Shown: one piece after another, positions 25,269-39,019 of the stretch
Layout of the letters: the number at the start of each line of letters is the position of its first letter
How positions within the stretch are numbered: position 1 is the stretch's first letter
DNA from: Dimorphilus gyrociliatus
Taxonomy: Eukaryota; Annelida; Polychaeta; Dinophilidae
Assembly: GCA_904063045.1 (NCBI GenBank)
Contig: CAJFCJ010000013.1
Coordinates: 850,156 to 914,155, forward strand
Direction: 5' to 3'
Length of the DNA: 64,000 nucleotides
The notes under the pieces: model-generated
The model's input: only the letters and a program-made list of their open reading frames with translations
Database searches by the model: none
What the model was told of the DNA's origin: nothing
Made by a program: the position numbers and the translations under genes

Positions 25269-26810
25269 TTAAAGCCTAACTGAATAACCAAACAATTTAT
25301 AATCCAATTCATATAAAGAACTAATTGTATCTATAAGAGGTTTACCAATTTGGTTGATTTCTTTATTGAGTTTCTCCGTCCTCCGTCGTCGGACAATGGC
25401 TATGGCTTTCGATTCGTCTTTCGGGAGTTTACCTAAGGCCATCGAGAGAAGAATTTCATCGACATTACGCCAATTCATTTTCTGCGTTCTCTTAGGTTTT
25501 AAAGTATTTCCTTCAACAATACCTTGATTTATAAAGTAGCGCCATCTGTTTTTGATGAATAAATCTAATGATTCGCAATCTTCGGGAACTAATCTCTTTC
25601 GTATTGGCTCTTCAAGATATAATGATTTCTCTATTGAAGAGTTAACTTTAGGAGCAAACATTTTTGGTCCAGTTAATCCTACATTATGTAATACATTATC
25701 CAAGTCTTCTTGATTTTCTATTTTCCCAATGACGTCATATTGTACGTTACAAGGATCGCAAATGAGAGATATCGGCCACCAAATTCCATTAGGACGCAGC
25801 GACGTCGTCACGTGGTTTATTACAAAACGAAGAAATTCCTCAAAAGTAATATCATTGCCGCATACAGTTTCGTTTTTATACTTTGGTCTTTTAGTAGCTA
25901 TCGATATACCGTACGATTTAAAGAACCATGGATTAGGATTGACTAATTTCGAATTATAAGCAGACCAAAGTCTAGATAGAGGTTCCCTTCCGAAAAGTAT
26001 TTTCTTATGAGTGTAAAATTTTTGATCTCTTTCTTGCTGCTGAAATCTAAATAGATGAACTGGTCTAGGAAAAATGTCATTCTCAATTGCGGTCTTATTA
26101 GGTTCATGAGCCTTATTCCATAATTTATTAAAAGTGTAACTAGCTATTCTAGGAACTGAGCAATGAATAATCTTAACTCGGTCGTAGACATTCATCTTTC
26201 TATTATAAAGCTGAGATTTTGGTCGCCGTTTGGCGCAATGACTCCTCAACTGTTTTGGTTTAAGAACGCCCTTCCCGTAATGATAATTGGTGACTTCAAC
26301 TTTTGAAAAATTTAAAAGCGATGGCAACGAGTGAACCCTCTGAATTATAGGTTTGAATTTGTGGGTAATTGGTTTTTCAACTGTTTCGATAGCTGGTCGA
26401 TCCTTTAAATTATATGATTTTAGTAAATGATCATGCAACATTTTCTTACTCCCGATATCAGCAACTGATTCGCGATTATCAAATTCTCCAATATCGAATT
26501 CCAAAGCTTCTTCATAATCATATTCACTTCTGGAAAGCTATAATTTTCAGTTAAGAATAGAAAACCATCAGAATAAAATATTGGCTTTTTTCATCTCAAA
26601 TATCAAGAAATTCTTTTAAAAGTGAGAGATAAGCTAATCTATTGAAAATTCATTTCAGTTTTTATCACTTACCATAAAGTCTCCTAACCAATCTAAAGGA
26701 ATACCGCATAGGACGAAATTTATAGAAAATAACGACACAAGAAGAATAATAATACCCCTCAAACCCCTTCCCTTGCGAAGCCAAAATCTTCTTAATTTTA
26801 AATTTAACAT
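25269..26810 (-). CDS. Golgi carbohydrate sulfotransferase (HNK-1/CHST8-14 family)
   Basis: Two exons (26810-26673, 26537-25269) give 468 residues. Enzymes of this sulfotransfer_2 family move sulfate from PAPS onto GalNAc, Gal or GlcA of glycans in the Golgi. The N-terminus is a type II signal-anchor (GIIILLVSLFSINFVLCGI) after a basic cytosolic tail. The PAPS motifs are recognisable but diverged: 'SVPRIASYTFNKLW' in place of the usual 'VPKVGSTxWK' (5'-phosphosulfate loop), and 'FGREPLSRLWSAYNSKL' for 'RHPFERLVSAYRxKF' (3'-phosphate). 'CDPCNVQYDVIGKIENQEDL' matches the conserved C-x-PC-x-I-x-YD-x-x-GK-x-E block. The exact acceptor sugar cannot be told. The first loop has Arg-Ile where Lys is usual, so activity is not certain. 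It converges on GGT with about 100 bp between stop codons. Confidence 0.85.
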
Positions 26811-27818
26811 TACTTTCGGGCAGTTAGCGAGAGAGAAACGGTAATAACGTATACATTACTCAAAATTAGGCTTAATTTTTATCATTATATATGACATTCG
26901 CTCATTTTTTATCCCAACCTTAAGATGTATTTATTGACCAGTGGCGACGTCTAACTGTAATACGGAATGGGAATAGGCTTAGTTCACTAAGTACGAAGAT
27001 CATTGAAACATTAGCTTCAAACAAACAATCTAAAAACGATTTATTATTCTGATGTATAAAAATGAAATCAACGCATTAACTTAGTTACACAGCTGTATTG
27101 TTTATATTTAAATAAACAAATTTATATACTTATACATAGAGTACTATGCACATATATGTATAATTACAGCAATATCAACATAAAATACAGGTTATGTAAT
27201 AACCTAGTTGTATATTAATTTCCGTTATTGGTCTCGTAATCAACAAAGTAGAACATACTGTGCGGAAAATATTCCAGGTGCTCTTTATAAAACTTTTACC
27301 CGATGTGTTGTATATCATTTATTTATAACTTAGACAGCCACCCCCAATCCCTACCTACCTACATCCTCACCTCTCTCTCTCTCTCTCTCTCTACTCTTAT
27401 TCCTTAATAGAAAAGAAAAGAAGAAAAACAAAGTGTTGTTTGTATTAGAAGATACGAATTGATTTGAATAAAAACACATAAAGCTACAAATTTAAAAAGA
27501 ATCGTTTCTTCATCGTCTCTTTTCACTTTTTAGTTTATTTGTTTGTTTTTTTTATTCGCTCCTCCATTTTATCCTTTCAAGACAGATAAATCTCCGAATT
27601 ATTATTTCAAATTCATGAATATACACACACACACACGCACGCAAGTAAAGAATAAAAAAAAAAATACAACCAAGAGACGCTCGAAACGTTGTAGACGGGG
27701 CGACTAGATATTAAAAAAAAAAAATGAAAGATGACGAGTATAAATATAAAAAAAGAACAATTAAAATGATCTTTCCGTTAGGCATATTGTAAAATCGACA
27801 GCACCATTTAGCATCTTC
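26811..27818. other. sulfotransferase upstream region and HVCN1 3' UTR
   Basis: Both neighbours are on the minus strand, so this stretch should hold the HVCN1 3' UTR and the sulfotransferase promoter. A perfect (CT)n run lies at 27371-27392 and a CA-rich patch at about 27623-27642. No gene seen. Confidence 0.5.
27371..27392. repeat. (CT)n microsatellite
   Basis: Uninterrupted 22 bp CT run. Confidence 0.9.
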
Positions 27819-28649
27819 TCATTCAATTTGATTAACTTCCGCTACAACGTTGATTGTACTGGAGGCAACAGGTGCTTCATATCCAGCACCTATCATTGGA
27901 TCATACTTTATTCCATGGCTTTGCAGGAGCATTGTAAGTTTATCGATGTAATTGTCCTGCATTTCGCTGTATTTGCGGTATTTGCTTAGTTCCTCTTCCA
28001 CTACGCATTTAGCTGCCCTTTCGCGAGCAACACGGCGTTCGGCGTTGATTTTTACAGACATTATTACACCGTTCAGTATTCTTGATACTCGCCACAATCT
28101 TAGTACAATGATTAAACCTATTCCAGCCTGTACACCTTCACTATTAGCAAAGATTATATCTAATGTAAAGCATATAACTACGACGAAAGCATCGAACAGT
28201 TCCATCTTCATTTTGAATAAGTCTAATCTTAGGGCATATAACTTGAAAAGGACTTCGATAACGAATAAACTGAGAATCGATAGAGATATGTAATGGAATA
28301 TTTTTGGCAGTGTATCATCCGCAGCATTTTTATCTTGTGTCTGAACTTCTAGGAATCTGAGATCGAGTAATAATTCAGCAATAACTACCAAACAATCGAG
28401 TATAACGAGACTTATAACAACTATTTGGAACTGGGTGCTCAAAACGATTCGTGTTGTCTTATGACGGCAACTTCTCGGTGCTCTCTCATATTCTGAACTG
28501 GTAGAAAAACTAGAAGAGTCATCCTTCTCTATCACTCTCTCGCAATCATCCGTCAGTTTACGGAAACCCTCCATCCGCATCTGATTAGTTAAATTACAAT
28601 TCAATTAGACGCATATCGTATATTGTAAAATACTAAATACCTGAACCAT
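27819..28649 (-). CDS. HVCN1: voltage-gated proton channel Hv1
   Basis: Two coding exons (28649-28641 and 28580-27819) give 256 residues (human 273). The first coding exon holds only nine bases (Met-Val-Gln). Hv1 is a dimer of voltage-sensor domains that passes protons out of the cell without a separate pore. S1 reads 'QIVVISLVILDCLVVIAELL', with the selectivity Asp in 'LDCLVV'. S2-S3 contain 'FVIEVLFKLYALRLDLFKMK' and 'ELFDAFVVVICFTLDI'. S4 is 'IIVLRLWRVSRILNG', matching the R-x-W-R-x-x-R-x-x-N signature of proton channels. A C-terminal coiled coil (about 185-225) should hold the dimer together. The residues before S1 are acidic and Ser-rich. Confidence 0.95.
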
Positions 28650-31600
28650 TATATTTCTCTCGAAATGAAACTTGTCCGTTCGCACAGAGTTTTGCAATCG
28701 ATCTCTCCTCTTCCAACCTTAAAATCCTTTTGCGCATGCGCGAGTAATCGATTCCGAAACTTATCGCGACTAAGGATCGATTTTTCCCTACACAAACGCC
28801 ATCTAGCGATCGCCCACGTTCCACTATAAGATATACTATTACCTATAGAAAAAAATATCACGTCTTATTTAATTCTATCTATCCACAAGGCCAATCACCT
28901 ATGCGCTAATTTTAATTATAGTAGTAGATAAAGATTAACTTAAAGAGAAAACTTTCCCTTTCTTTGCCCCACAAATAAATTAAAGAGACGAATTTCTACA
29001 AAAAACAACAATTTAGAAAGTTTACATAACAATCGAACTTTCTATTTTTGTATTGTTTAAAATATTTTCGAAAGTTAGAACAAAAGAAAATAGATTGCGA
29101 TAAAACAGAAAAGAAAGAAACATTCTGTAGTATTTGCTCTTTCTTTCTTTCTCTCTCTCTCTCTCTCTCTCTCATTCCTTTCTTTTCTATATATTTATTT
29201 AGTTTATCTGTAATAGAGGCGATATATTAAACTTTATACCTTAAATATATTTATATAGACAGAAAAAAGCTTGTTGAAAATTAAAATTTAACTTTATTTT
29301 TAAAGGTTGAAATTGTATTTAGCACAACTTTTTGCATGATAAATTGATAGCATTCTGTCATAATACAATTTGCGCTTACTCTCTCTAACCAGAGCTATCT
29401 AAATCTCTCCTTCCCCCTCTCTCTCTCTCTGTCTTTTCTTATCTTTCTCCATCTGTGTCTACTTCGCTATCTGACTCAAAAATTATATCAAATATCAGAA
29501 TAAGATTCTCTATTCTGTCTATAGGATGAATTGAAATGGTACTAATGAACTAAAATGATATTTACTATATCTTTACCAATTGTGTTAAATTGCTATTTAG
29601 ATGAAAGTATAACATAAAGAGTAATATATATATATACATTATTCAGAGGAATGTACAGTATGCCGTGTAAATTTATATGAAATGAGATAGATGTATTTTT
29701 TCATTATATAAGAAAAAGTTTGTCATAAACAACTTCAAAAATATAACATTTATCCGATAGGTGAACATTAACTATAAAAACATCATTTTCTCTTATGCAG
29801 TATTAACACGAAATATAACAATTATTGAACCTTTTAAAAGCTGCTACATAGGAAACAATATTATTTCTTAAATTATTAATACTATATGTACATTCATATA
29901 TTCTATTGAAATCTCTCTCTTTCACTCTCCTCTTTCAAAATTATTTATCAAAATTTAAATGCAACAATTTGTTACTTTTAACATGTTTTTTTTATTAAAA
30001 AAAAAGTCAATTATAATTTTATTAGATTAAACAGTTTTTTCTTAATATGCTTTTTAATTATTGTAATTTTTTTCTTAAAAAAAAAAACTCAATTTATTAC
30101 GCAGAAAAAAATAGAGTGAGAGATCAAGAGAGAGAGAGAAAGAAACAAACCATGAAGAAGTATGCTGAGATTATCTTTGATGATTATTCTTTTTATTACT
30201 TATTTTAGTGTGGAAAATGCAAATTACATATAAAAATATATTAGAAAATTGTATATTGACTATTAAAAAGAAGTACTGGAAATTGTTAGCTTGGAAAGAG
30301 AGAAAGAAGAAAGAATGTTAATGATATATTCTTAATCTTTTCGTCCTCTTAAATCGAGTGGTTGCAACAATCGTTAGTAATTTGAATGATACGATGATAA
30401 TATCCCTCTAATTCTGTGACAATTTTACCCTCTTACTTCGTTTCACCATCTCTACAGTATTAACATTGCTTAATATTCATTTTAAATTGCTGTTTTATGC
30501 CTTATTTTCTATTAATGCATACAATAATTATATAAATTTTGCCTATAAAATTGATTAATTTTTCCTCTACTCTTCATGAAAAGAATCTATAATTTTAGGC
30601 ACAAATTTTAAGAGAGAAATAGTCAACCTCTTCATAGAAGACTCATTCTGTTTATCTTGCTCTCAGTTGAACCAGGCCTACGAATATCAATATTATCAAG
30701 ATTTTGTTTTCATTAACAAATATATATATAGAGAGAGAATTTAGTATATTTTATTATATAGAGAAAGAGATAAGAAGATAGATAGAAGACGGGAATGTGA
30801 GATGTAGTAAAATATACGTAATAGTAATGAATATATATACAGTATTAAACAACTTGTAATGGAATAAGAACACTTTAATACTCTTGTATAGTAGTGATAT
30901 TGCAATTTTATCTTTTATCTATAAAACTTGAATAGCTCTTATTTTCAATTGAATAAATATCCGAGAGATTTAAATTGATTAGTCTTGCAATTCTAATGAT
31001 ATTCTTGTTCCGTTTTTTCCTTCCGTTTCCTTTTCCTGAATATTTTTATTAATTTACTCCTTTCCTAGAAAAATCTAGTAGCTTTTTAACGAGCTAACTT
31101 GTATTTTTTTCTTCAAAAATCCTATTTTCTTTAAAAGAGGAAAAGTATATTGAAATAGGGATAAATGGGATTTATTCATCTATTATAAGCAATCTATGAT
31201 ATGTCAAGTCGTTGGTTATTGAATATTCTGTATAGAGTTTTCTAACCAATGCTTTAAGCAGTATTATCTATTAGAACGCATATATATATATATATACAAT
31301 AATAGTAATAAAAAAACTAATTTTAGCATCACTAATTGATTTTAAAAGAGCAATATCAAATGAAGATTTATCTGTCAACAGGATAAGGTGTTTCCTATAT
31401 ATGCATATATAAAGGAAGTACAAGTTATTTTTTATTTATTTATCTCTTTTCATTTACCAAACAATTGTAACTAAAATTAACAATATGTTATTGTCTTTAA
31501 AACGCTACAGGTTGTTAAAATATACAGTGTTAGGCATAAATTAATCGGCTTTTGTCGGTTAATTAAAATATTTAGAGGATTTTTACAGAAAAAAATAAGT

Positions 31601-32469
31601 ACCAGATAAAACACAGTGAGGGCGAGTACATTGGTAGTTATTTAATTTATTTAATACTCTTCTTATCTATTATATAAAAGTGTAAATCTTCTGATGTTAT
31701 CCTATTCTTTTTATGGCCATAACATTTTCAAGTACGGAATAAAAGCATACGTTGAATTGAAAATTAGTATTATTTTGAATTTCCCGCGAAAAAAATTATT
31801 CTTATTATCTCCAGTTTCCGGAAGTTCTATGGTTTCCTAAATTCTGAAAAAGGAAATGGAGTGAAACAATCAAGTTTTTCTTTAAAATGCTCCGTTGAGC
31901 CGTAGAAAATGCATAGATTCATCGATTATTTTGTCGTAATAGGATACGATTATAATTCTGACGGTTTGTTACCTTGATCCTTATAATGCTCAATATCATA
32001 TCTACTTCTAATAGACTATTTTCGCTTGTGTCATATATTTCGTTTCCAAGTCTTTTTTTATTTTAGATGCATTTTCACCCTCGTGATTAACTAAAAGTTA
32101 AATTAAAGAAAAATTTGACTTTCTATTCTTACATAAAGTGATATTAAGACGAATTAAGTCATTGATTTACGTTTAGACACTAATTAACAATTTATCATTA
32201 TATCTATTCACTGGAAAAAATGATATCTTTCGGACTAAGCTTCTAGTAAAACTTATCTGGAAATAGTAATCTTTATATGTAGGTAAACTTTCAAAGAATA
32301 ATCTTTTTCAATTTTAGAAGCTATGTATGTAAAAGAATTTCTTGTCTTGTTAAATCTTGACTTCCGTCAAAAAATCGAATATGCATGGAATTGATTGTGT
32401 GCTTATTTGTTTTAATGATATTCTTGCCAGATATCATTTATTAAATTAAATTGTCTTTAATTAATAAAG
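28650..32469. other. 3.8 kb gene-free stretch upstream of SBF
   Basis: Contains the HVCN1 5' flank and, by inference, the SBF promoter and its first coding exon, which I could not find. A (CT)n run lies at 29151-29173, with AT- and GA-rich simple sequence throughout. No conserved reading frame or RNA gene recognised. Confidence 0.5.
29151..29173. repeat. (CT)n microsatellite
   Basis: Uninterrupted CT run of about 23 bp following a CTTT-rich stretch. Confidence 0.9.
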
Positions 32470-35400
32470 GCGGCAAGGGAAAGATACTTCAAAAATTCCC
32501 TAAAGAGGATTGGAAAGATTATGCATTGCCACAAGCTCTTGATCAATTTTGCCAGCCTGGAGGATGGTCGATCAGTTCAACAAGGCATCAGCCGTCATTT
32601 TGTCATGCTGTTTTGACAGATTCCGAGAGAAGTATGCTATATTTAATGAATAATAAGTGTTAAAAACGTATATCTATATACATTTGGGTTTTATATGCTT
32701 CCCTAGATATACACTACTGTGCGTCGTTAACTTTTTTCGAAGATTTGCCCGAAACACAACAGCGGCAAAATGATGATTCACTTCAGTCAACAGAGGAGAA
32801 CAATAGTTGCAAACAGACGCTTTATGTTCCGAAATCTTTGATGATTGTTTCTTCACACAACTATATTAAAAATTTTAAAGATTGTCTTCGATTATTTTAT
32901 ATGGCTTTTACGGAACCAGATTTTTCCAATCGTTGGACATTGGAACTTATGGTAGCTAATTTAGTAGGAAAAATTATGGTCCCTAAACCCGGTGGTTTAC
33001 TCGTTCAATATCAATTAACATCAGATGATAGACAATTTTTACCAGCACCTTACTCTGGTATAATGTGTACAACAACGGAGTGTTACTCGCTTTTTAGACA
33101 GTTAGGTTGGTAACTTGGATTCAAATTTATTGTTATACACCTTAAATTTATATATATATATATATATAAATTACTTCAGGAATATATAATGTGCTTACTC
33201 TATTCTCTGCCGTACTGACTGATGAAAAGATATTATTTCATTCTACAAGTTATAATCGATTAACTGAAGCTGGCCAAGCACTTATTTCTTTGTTATATCC
33301 GTTAAAGCATAGGTATTAATCAAAAAAAATTAAATAGCTGTTTTTATTATTACTATTATTTCTTTCCTTAAAAATAATTAAAAAAAAAAAGAATGTAAAT
33401 AACAAACGAAATTTTTCTATTTCAGTTTCGTTTACGCGCCAATTCTACCGTTAATTATGATCGAAGTGCTTTCGAGTCCTACGCCGTTCGTTTGTGGTAT
33501 TCACTCTGATTTCTTGCCTGATTACAGCGAATTGCCTAACGTTATTGTCGTACATCTCGACTATGGAACGCTATTTATACCAGAAAATATTCATGTGAAT
33601 TCAATACCAAGTAGAATGCTCAATCGCGTTCGACAGTCTCTTCAATTAGTTTGTATTTTTAATTATGAATAATATATCATTTAAATGTAATTATTATTAT
33701 TACGATTATTATAGATTTTAACTCCTGAATTATTCTCTGCTGATAATGCATTTATATTTAACGAAACACCGACCAAGCTATCAGAAAGGGATGCATGTTT
33801 ACAAGTAAAGATAACAACTGCTTTCTTTTTCTTAGATTACCAAATTTTTCGTTTCATTTTCTTTAGGATAAGATGATAAGAGCTGTGTTCATTCGATTTT
33901 TTGCTGAACTATTTCTTGGTTATAGATCTTGTCTGTTAACATCACGCATATATCCGAAAACGTTTATTCATTTTGATAAGGTACTTTTGTTCAAATGATA
34001 AAAAAGATGAAGTGCACACAATACGTTGAACAACCCTTTCATTCTCTTTTTGTTGTTTTTTCTTTCTTTGTTATAGGCCAAATTTTTAGGACAAAGTGAT
34101 ATGATGGATGAAAAATTTACATTACAAATTTTGGAGTGCATGTCGTTCAGCATTTTTATTGAGGAGAGGGGTTTGCCTTTCAGGGAGTTGGATATCTTTG
34201 ATGAGGTTTATGCAAATATTGCAAGGCAATTAATAAAAGAAGCATCAAATCTTGAAGTCATGATGCAACATATCACTGATTTAGCTGCTTTAATACCTTT
34301 TAAGGTTTTATAATATTTATTCAACTAACGCAAATAAATTAAATAATAAACTAAATATTAATTAATAGGAAATAGAACACGAAAAATTTAAAAACCCGCC
34401 AAAAATGCCAAAATTAAAAGAGGAAGCGCTTGATAGAATTCATCAACCACATTTTCCTGAATTAGATGAAAATAAAATATATGAAGTAATAAATAATCAA
34501 GAACTACCACCGAAAAGGTATGTCAAGTAGGCTCTTATCTTAATGTAAATAATTGAATAACTATTTAAAAGAATGAGGAAAATATATTATTTACTGTACA
34601 TACAGTGTATATAACTGTATATTGTATAAATATATACAGTATATATATATATATTATTTTCTGAAGTTATATACACGTTCCATATCTTTATGCTATATGG
34701 AAAATTAGTCGACTGATTGTGTGTAAACTAGAAGTAGAAGAATTTATATATTTTCTCCTCTTTAATTATTATTTTCTCTTTTAGCTTTCTTTTCTCAGTA
34801 CATAATAAGATATATTTGTTGACAAACAGGAATTCGGAAATGGAACAGAAACCTCGATTAAGAGTTGTTCCGATGGGATATAGCTATACGGATTTAAAAA
34901 AGAGTTTAGGTTACGTTTCTCATGTTGAAAAAGGCTTGGAAGTTTTAAGATCCTGTATTACTTTCGCCTTTGAAAATAAAGTATCTGATGCTCTAAAAGT
35001 ATTAAATGCTGTTAAAGCCATGCTGAAAGATCACGAAGCCCGAGTTTGCCTAGTTAATGTATTATCTTCCTATGTAACTGCTACAACAATTGAACTTCAA
35101 GCTCAACAATTTCGTATTGTTGTCGAATTGTTAGAGTCAGCTTTAAGTAACGATTCTATAACTGACGAATTCGGTATTGCCCATAGCATTCTACCCATAT
35201 CAAATAATATATGTAAGGTGAGCGTCTGCTAATTTATAATTTTGATTTGTATATGTTATTTATCTGTTTCTTTAAAATACATTTTTTTTCCCAACACATT
35301 TTAGACGTTAAGTGATGGTGCAAAAGTTTTCGCTTATTATTATCTTCAAAAATATGCTGTTTGGTCAAATATAAAATTTTGGATAAATTCATATTTTAGA

Positions 35401-38400
35401 GATGTTGACAAAGATATTTATAGAGTTTATGCCTCCGACTCGGATAGCGATATGAGTGTGGATACGATAAAGACGAAAAAATATTTATACAACGACTCCT
35501 ACGGTCCTTCTAATGATATTCATTGTTTGAGCGTTACAGCCGAAGAGTTACGAAACATGGCTAATGGATCGAATATTTCTGATGAGGAAATGAATACAAA
35601 TATTAAAAAGGAGAACCAAGCTAATTTTTCTCAAATTACTTTATATATGAATTTTATATGTAATATGAGAATAGATGCCCGAAGCACTGATACATGTAAA
35701 GTACGGAAAGGAGGAAGAGAGGAAATCGAATCGAGTATTCTTACAGGAAGTTTTGCCGAAGAACACGACGACTATGATACTGATACAAATACAAATGAGA
35801 ACGATAAATTAGTAGACGTTCATTATATAGAAAGGTTTCTTGAGAAGTTTATCGATCATATTGTACACAATTGTATGTTGGAACAATCGAAAGCTAAAGA
35901 GATGAAAGAACTAATAGAAGATACTGTTAAAGAAAGGGTTAGCGCTATTCAAGCGACGCCGCATATTTTCGACGACATAGAAAAGCCGGTAAAAGTCAAC
36001 GAGCCCTACATCCTACCCGGAGAAGTTATGTATAGAACTAGTCTAAGAGCTTATCTATTACCAGATGGTAGACTAGAAGGGTCTGATGTTTTAGTAAATA
36101 GACAACGTTCAAAGGCTACTCATTCACCCGTAGCGTCAGACTTTAATCAAGAAGAAAGTGGATTTGTATATCTTCCAGCAGACGGTGCGGTATTCCTAAC
36201 GAACTACCGTGTAATATTTACTGGCTTCCCATTAAATCCCTACGCCAGAGAAATGGCTGTATATCGTTCTTTTCCTATTAGTTCTCTCGTGAAAGAAAAA
36301 CGTTTAACTAATGTTCTAGTTAACGATAATATTACAATGGCGGAAGGATGGCAATTAAGATCATTTACCTTCGAAGTAAATATCTTTAAATATCATACAT
36401 ATAACTATAAATAGTTTTATATAATTTATATATTAGATATTTATTTTTAACGAATATTATTATTCCTGTAAAGCCATCTATACTATTTTTTATATTTTAG
36501 CTGATACGTTTAGCCTTTCATAATGACGTTCTTACCGAGAAGATAAAATCAATGAGAGAACAATTATTGAGAACGAGATATCCTCAAAACGTTCATTGTA
36601 CTTTTGCTTATAATGGTGCCGTACAATTACCAATAGTACCTTCAATGCATAAACATAAGGAAAAGAATAGTACATTAAAGTAAACTTTTTTTTTTTAATT
36701 CAGTTAAATGATTTTTATACGTTTCTATTTTACGTTTTCAGTTTAAAGTCAATGTGGAAGAAGACATTAGGTAATTTCTCATCTCACTCAAATAAGAAGA
36801 CTATTACCTTATCGTCAACTTCTTCTCCAACGTTTACCGCAAGAGGTAGTGGTTTCGACACTGAAGAAAGCTCCACTTTTAACGCCGATGAAAAAATGTA
36901 TGAGCAACTTATATGGAAGGATACCAGGAGCGTAGATAAGCTCTGTGAAAGATATCATGTGATTGATTGGGAAGAACAAAATTTATACAGCCTAAAAATT
37001 GATGATAAAGAAAAAAGTAATGAATTTAGAGCAACCTGGATTAATTCGGAATATAAATTATGTAAAAGCTATCCATCCGTTTTTCTTGTGCCATGCGCAT
37101 ACACTGACGATGGTCTACAAAAGTTATCTAAATGCTACAGACATAATCGGTAAGGGTTCAATATGGCTTTGCCAAATGATTATTTGATAAGAAATACATC
37201 AATTTTATGTTTCTTTTTTCAAGTGTACCAGTTGTTACATGGAGACATCAGTCGAATAAATCTGTATTGCTGCGCAGTAGTGCCTTCCACGGTCGAGGAT
37301 TTCTGAGCATGTTTAAATATAATCATCCAACTGGTTTGTCAAATGGAAATTTATTTATTTATTCATTATATACTATTTGATATATTTAATGGTATACTTT
37401 CTCATAATTTAGGTTCATCGTCCGAATCAACGACCTTCGAACAAGAGCAGGAGCGTTTCCTATCAATTATCATTGATTTAACACCACCGATTGGTAATTC
37501 TAAACATTGTGATTCCATAAGTGGCTTGGATGCTTACATGCGTGATATAACCTCTTCTTATACAACTACTGCTGGTGATTTGTCTAGCAGCGGTTATCAT
37601 GGTGCTACTAAAGCCCTGTTCGGCAAAGCCAGTAGAGTTAAATGTAAGCTTATTTTAATCTTTCGCTAAACTAACCAATTTTTCTATAATTGTTATATCG
37701 ATTGAATTTGTAATTCTGCTTCCTTCTATTTTTTTTAACACTTTCGAAGTGATTTAGACCTTATAATTTTTCCATATTTATTTACATTTTTTTTTTTGTA
37801 TTATTGTATTGTATTGAATCGTTTCTGTGTGCAGCCGTTCTCAAAGGTCTTCCTAGTAAGCAACGGTTTTCGAAAATACCGTCGCCGTTTGGATCATTGT
37901 CAAGTAAGAAATATTTAATTTAAAAACAAAGCAAAAAAAAAACCAAATCACAATAATTCTTTTTTTTTAAATACGTCACTAAGCTTGCTTTTTGACGCAG
38001 CATCTTTTATTTATTATTTAAAAAAAAAAGCGAACAAATAAGTTCATCAACAAAAACAAAAAAAACAGTAAAGAAAGAAAATAAAAGTTAAAGAGATGAG
38101 ATTTTTTTCTTTTAAAAAACACTTTTTCTTCTTTATACTATCTATTTTTTTTCTTTTCTCTCTCTTTCTCTTTTATATTTTTTCTCTATCATATTCATTA
38201 TATCTATTATGATTATTATATTCTTTTTATGTTATACTTTTTTTATTCATTTTTTTAAAGAGTTATTTCTTTTTTATGCTTTGTCTATAGGCTTAAACAA
38301 TACCGGAAGTTTAAGTGACATTTTTTACTTCCATGACGGTAATTATCTGATTCTCCCTCAAACAATAGAAAACAAACAGTTAGTTAAAAAACATGATAGA

Positions 38401-38978
38401 ATAAAGGCGTAGCCTAGTCAGTAACTTAATAAGAGAAACATATCAGTTAAAGAGAAACAGCAATTACAAATCTTTATTTTTTTAATCGCTCCTTTCAATC
38501 TTGCATATTTCATCTTTTCTCTATCAGTAGTTTGATTTTAAAAGATTTACTTATGACGATAGAAGAAATAAGGATAAACCAGTTAAATTAGGCATTGTTT
38601 TGATAGTTCCTAGTTAATAATGGCAAGTAACTCAATAATTTTTAATACGTTCTCGCCAATAGATCTCTTAGCAATTTGAATTGGTTTTTATCTAGGGTTA
38701 TATAAATCAGTGGTGATATAATACCTTCGCAAGAAAAGGTTGCTGTTTGTTTAACTGTAAAATGAAAAGAATTTGTAGAGATTATTGCTTGATCAGTTTT
38801 AAGATAGAGATAGTGTTTTAATATCACCCAATTTGTTGACACACAGTATCGTCATAGACTGAGATTACGATATAATTGATTAAAAATAATTAATCGTATA
38901 AAAAATAATAATACTGGAACGATTCATAACACTGAAACAGGGTTATCCTTATTCCTTCTATTATACGTATGTATATAT

Positions 38979-39019
<41 letters not shown>

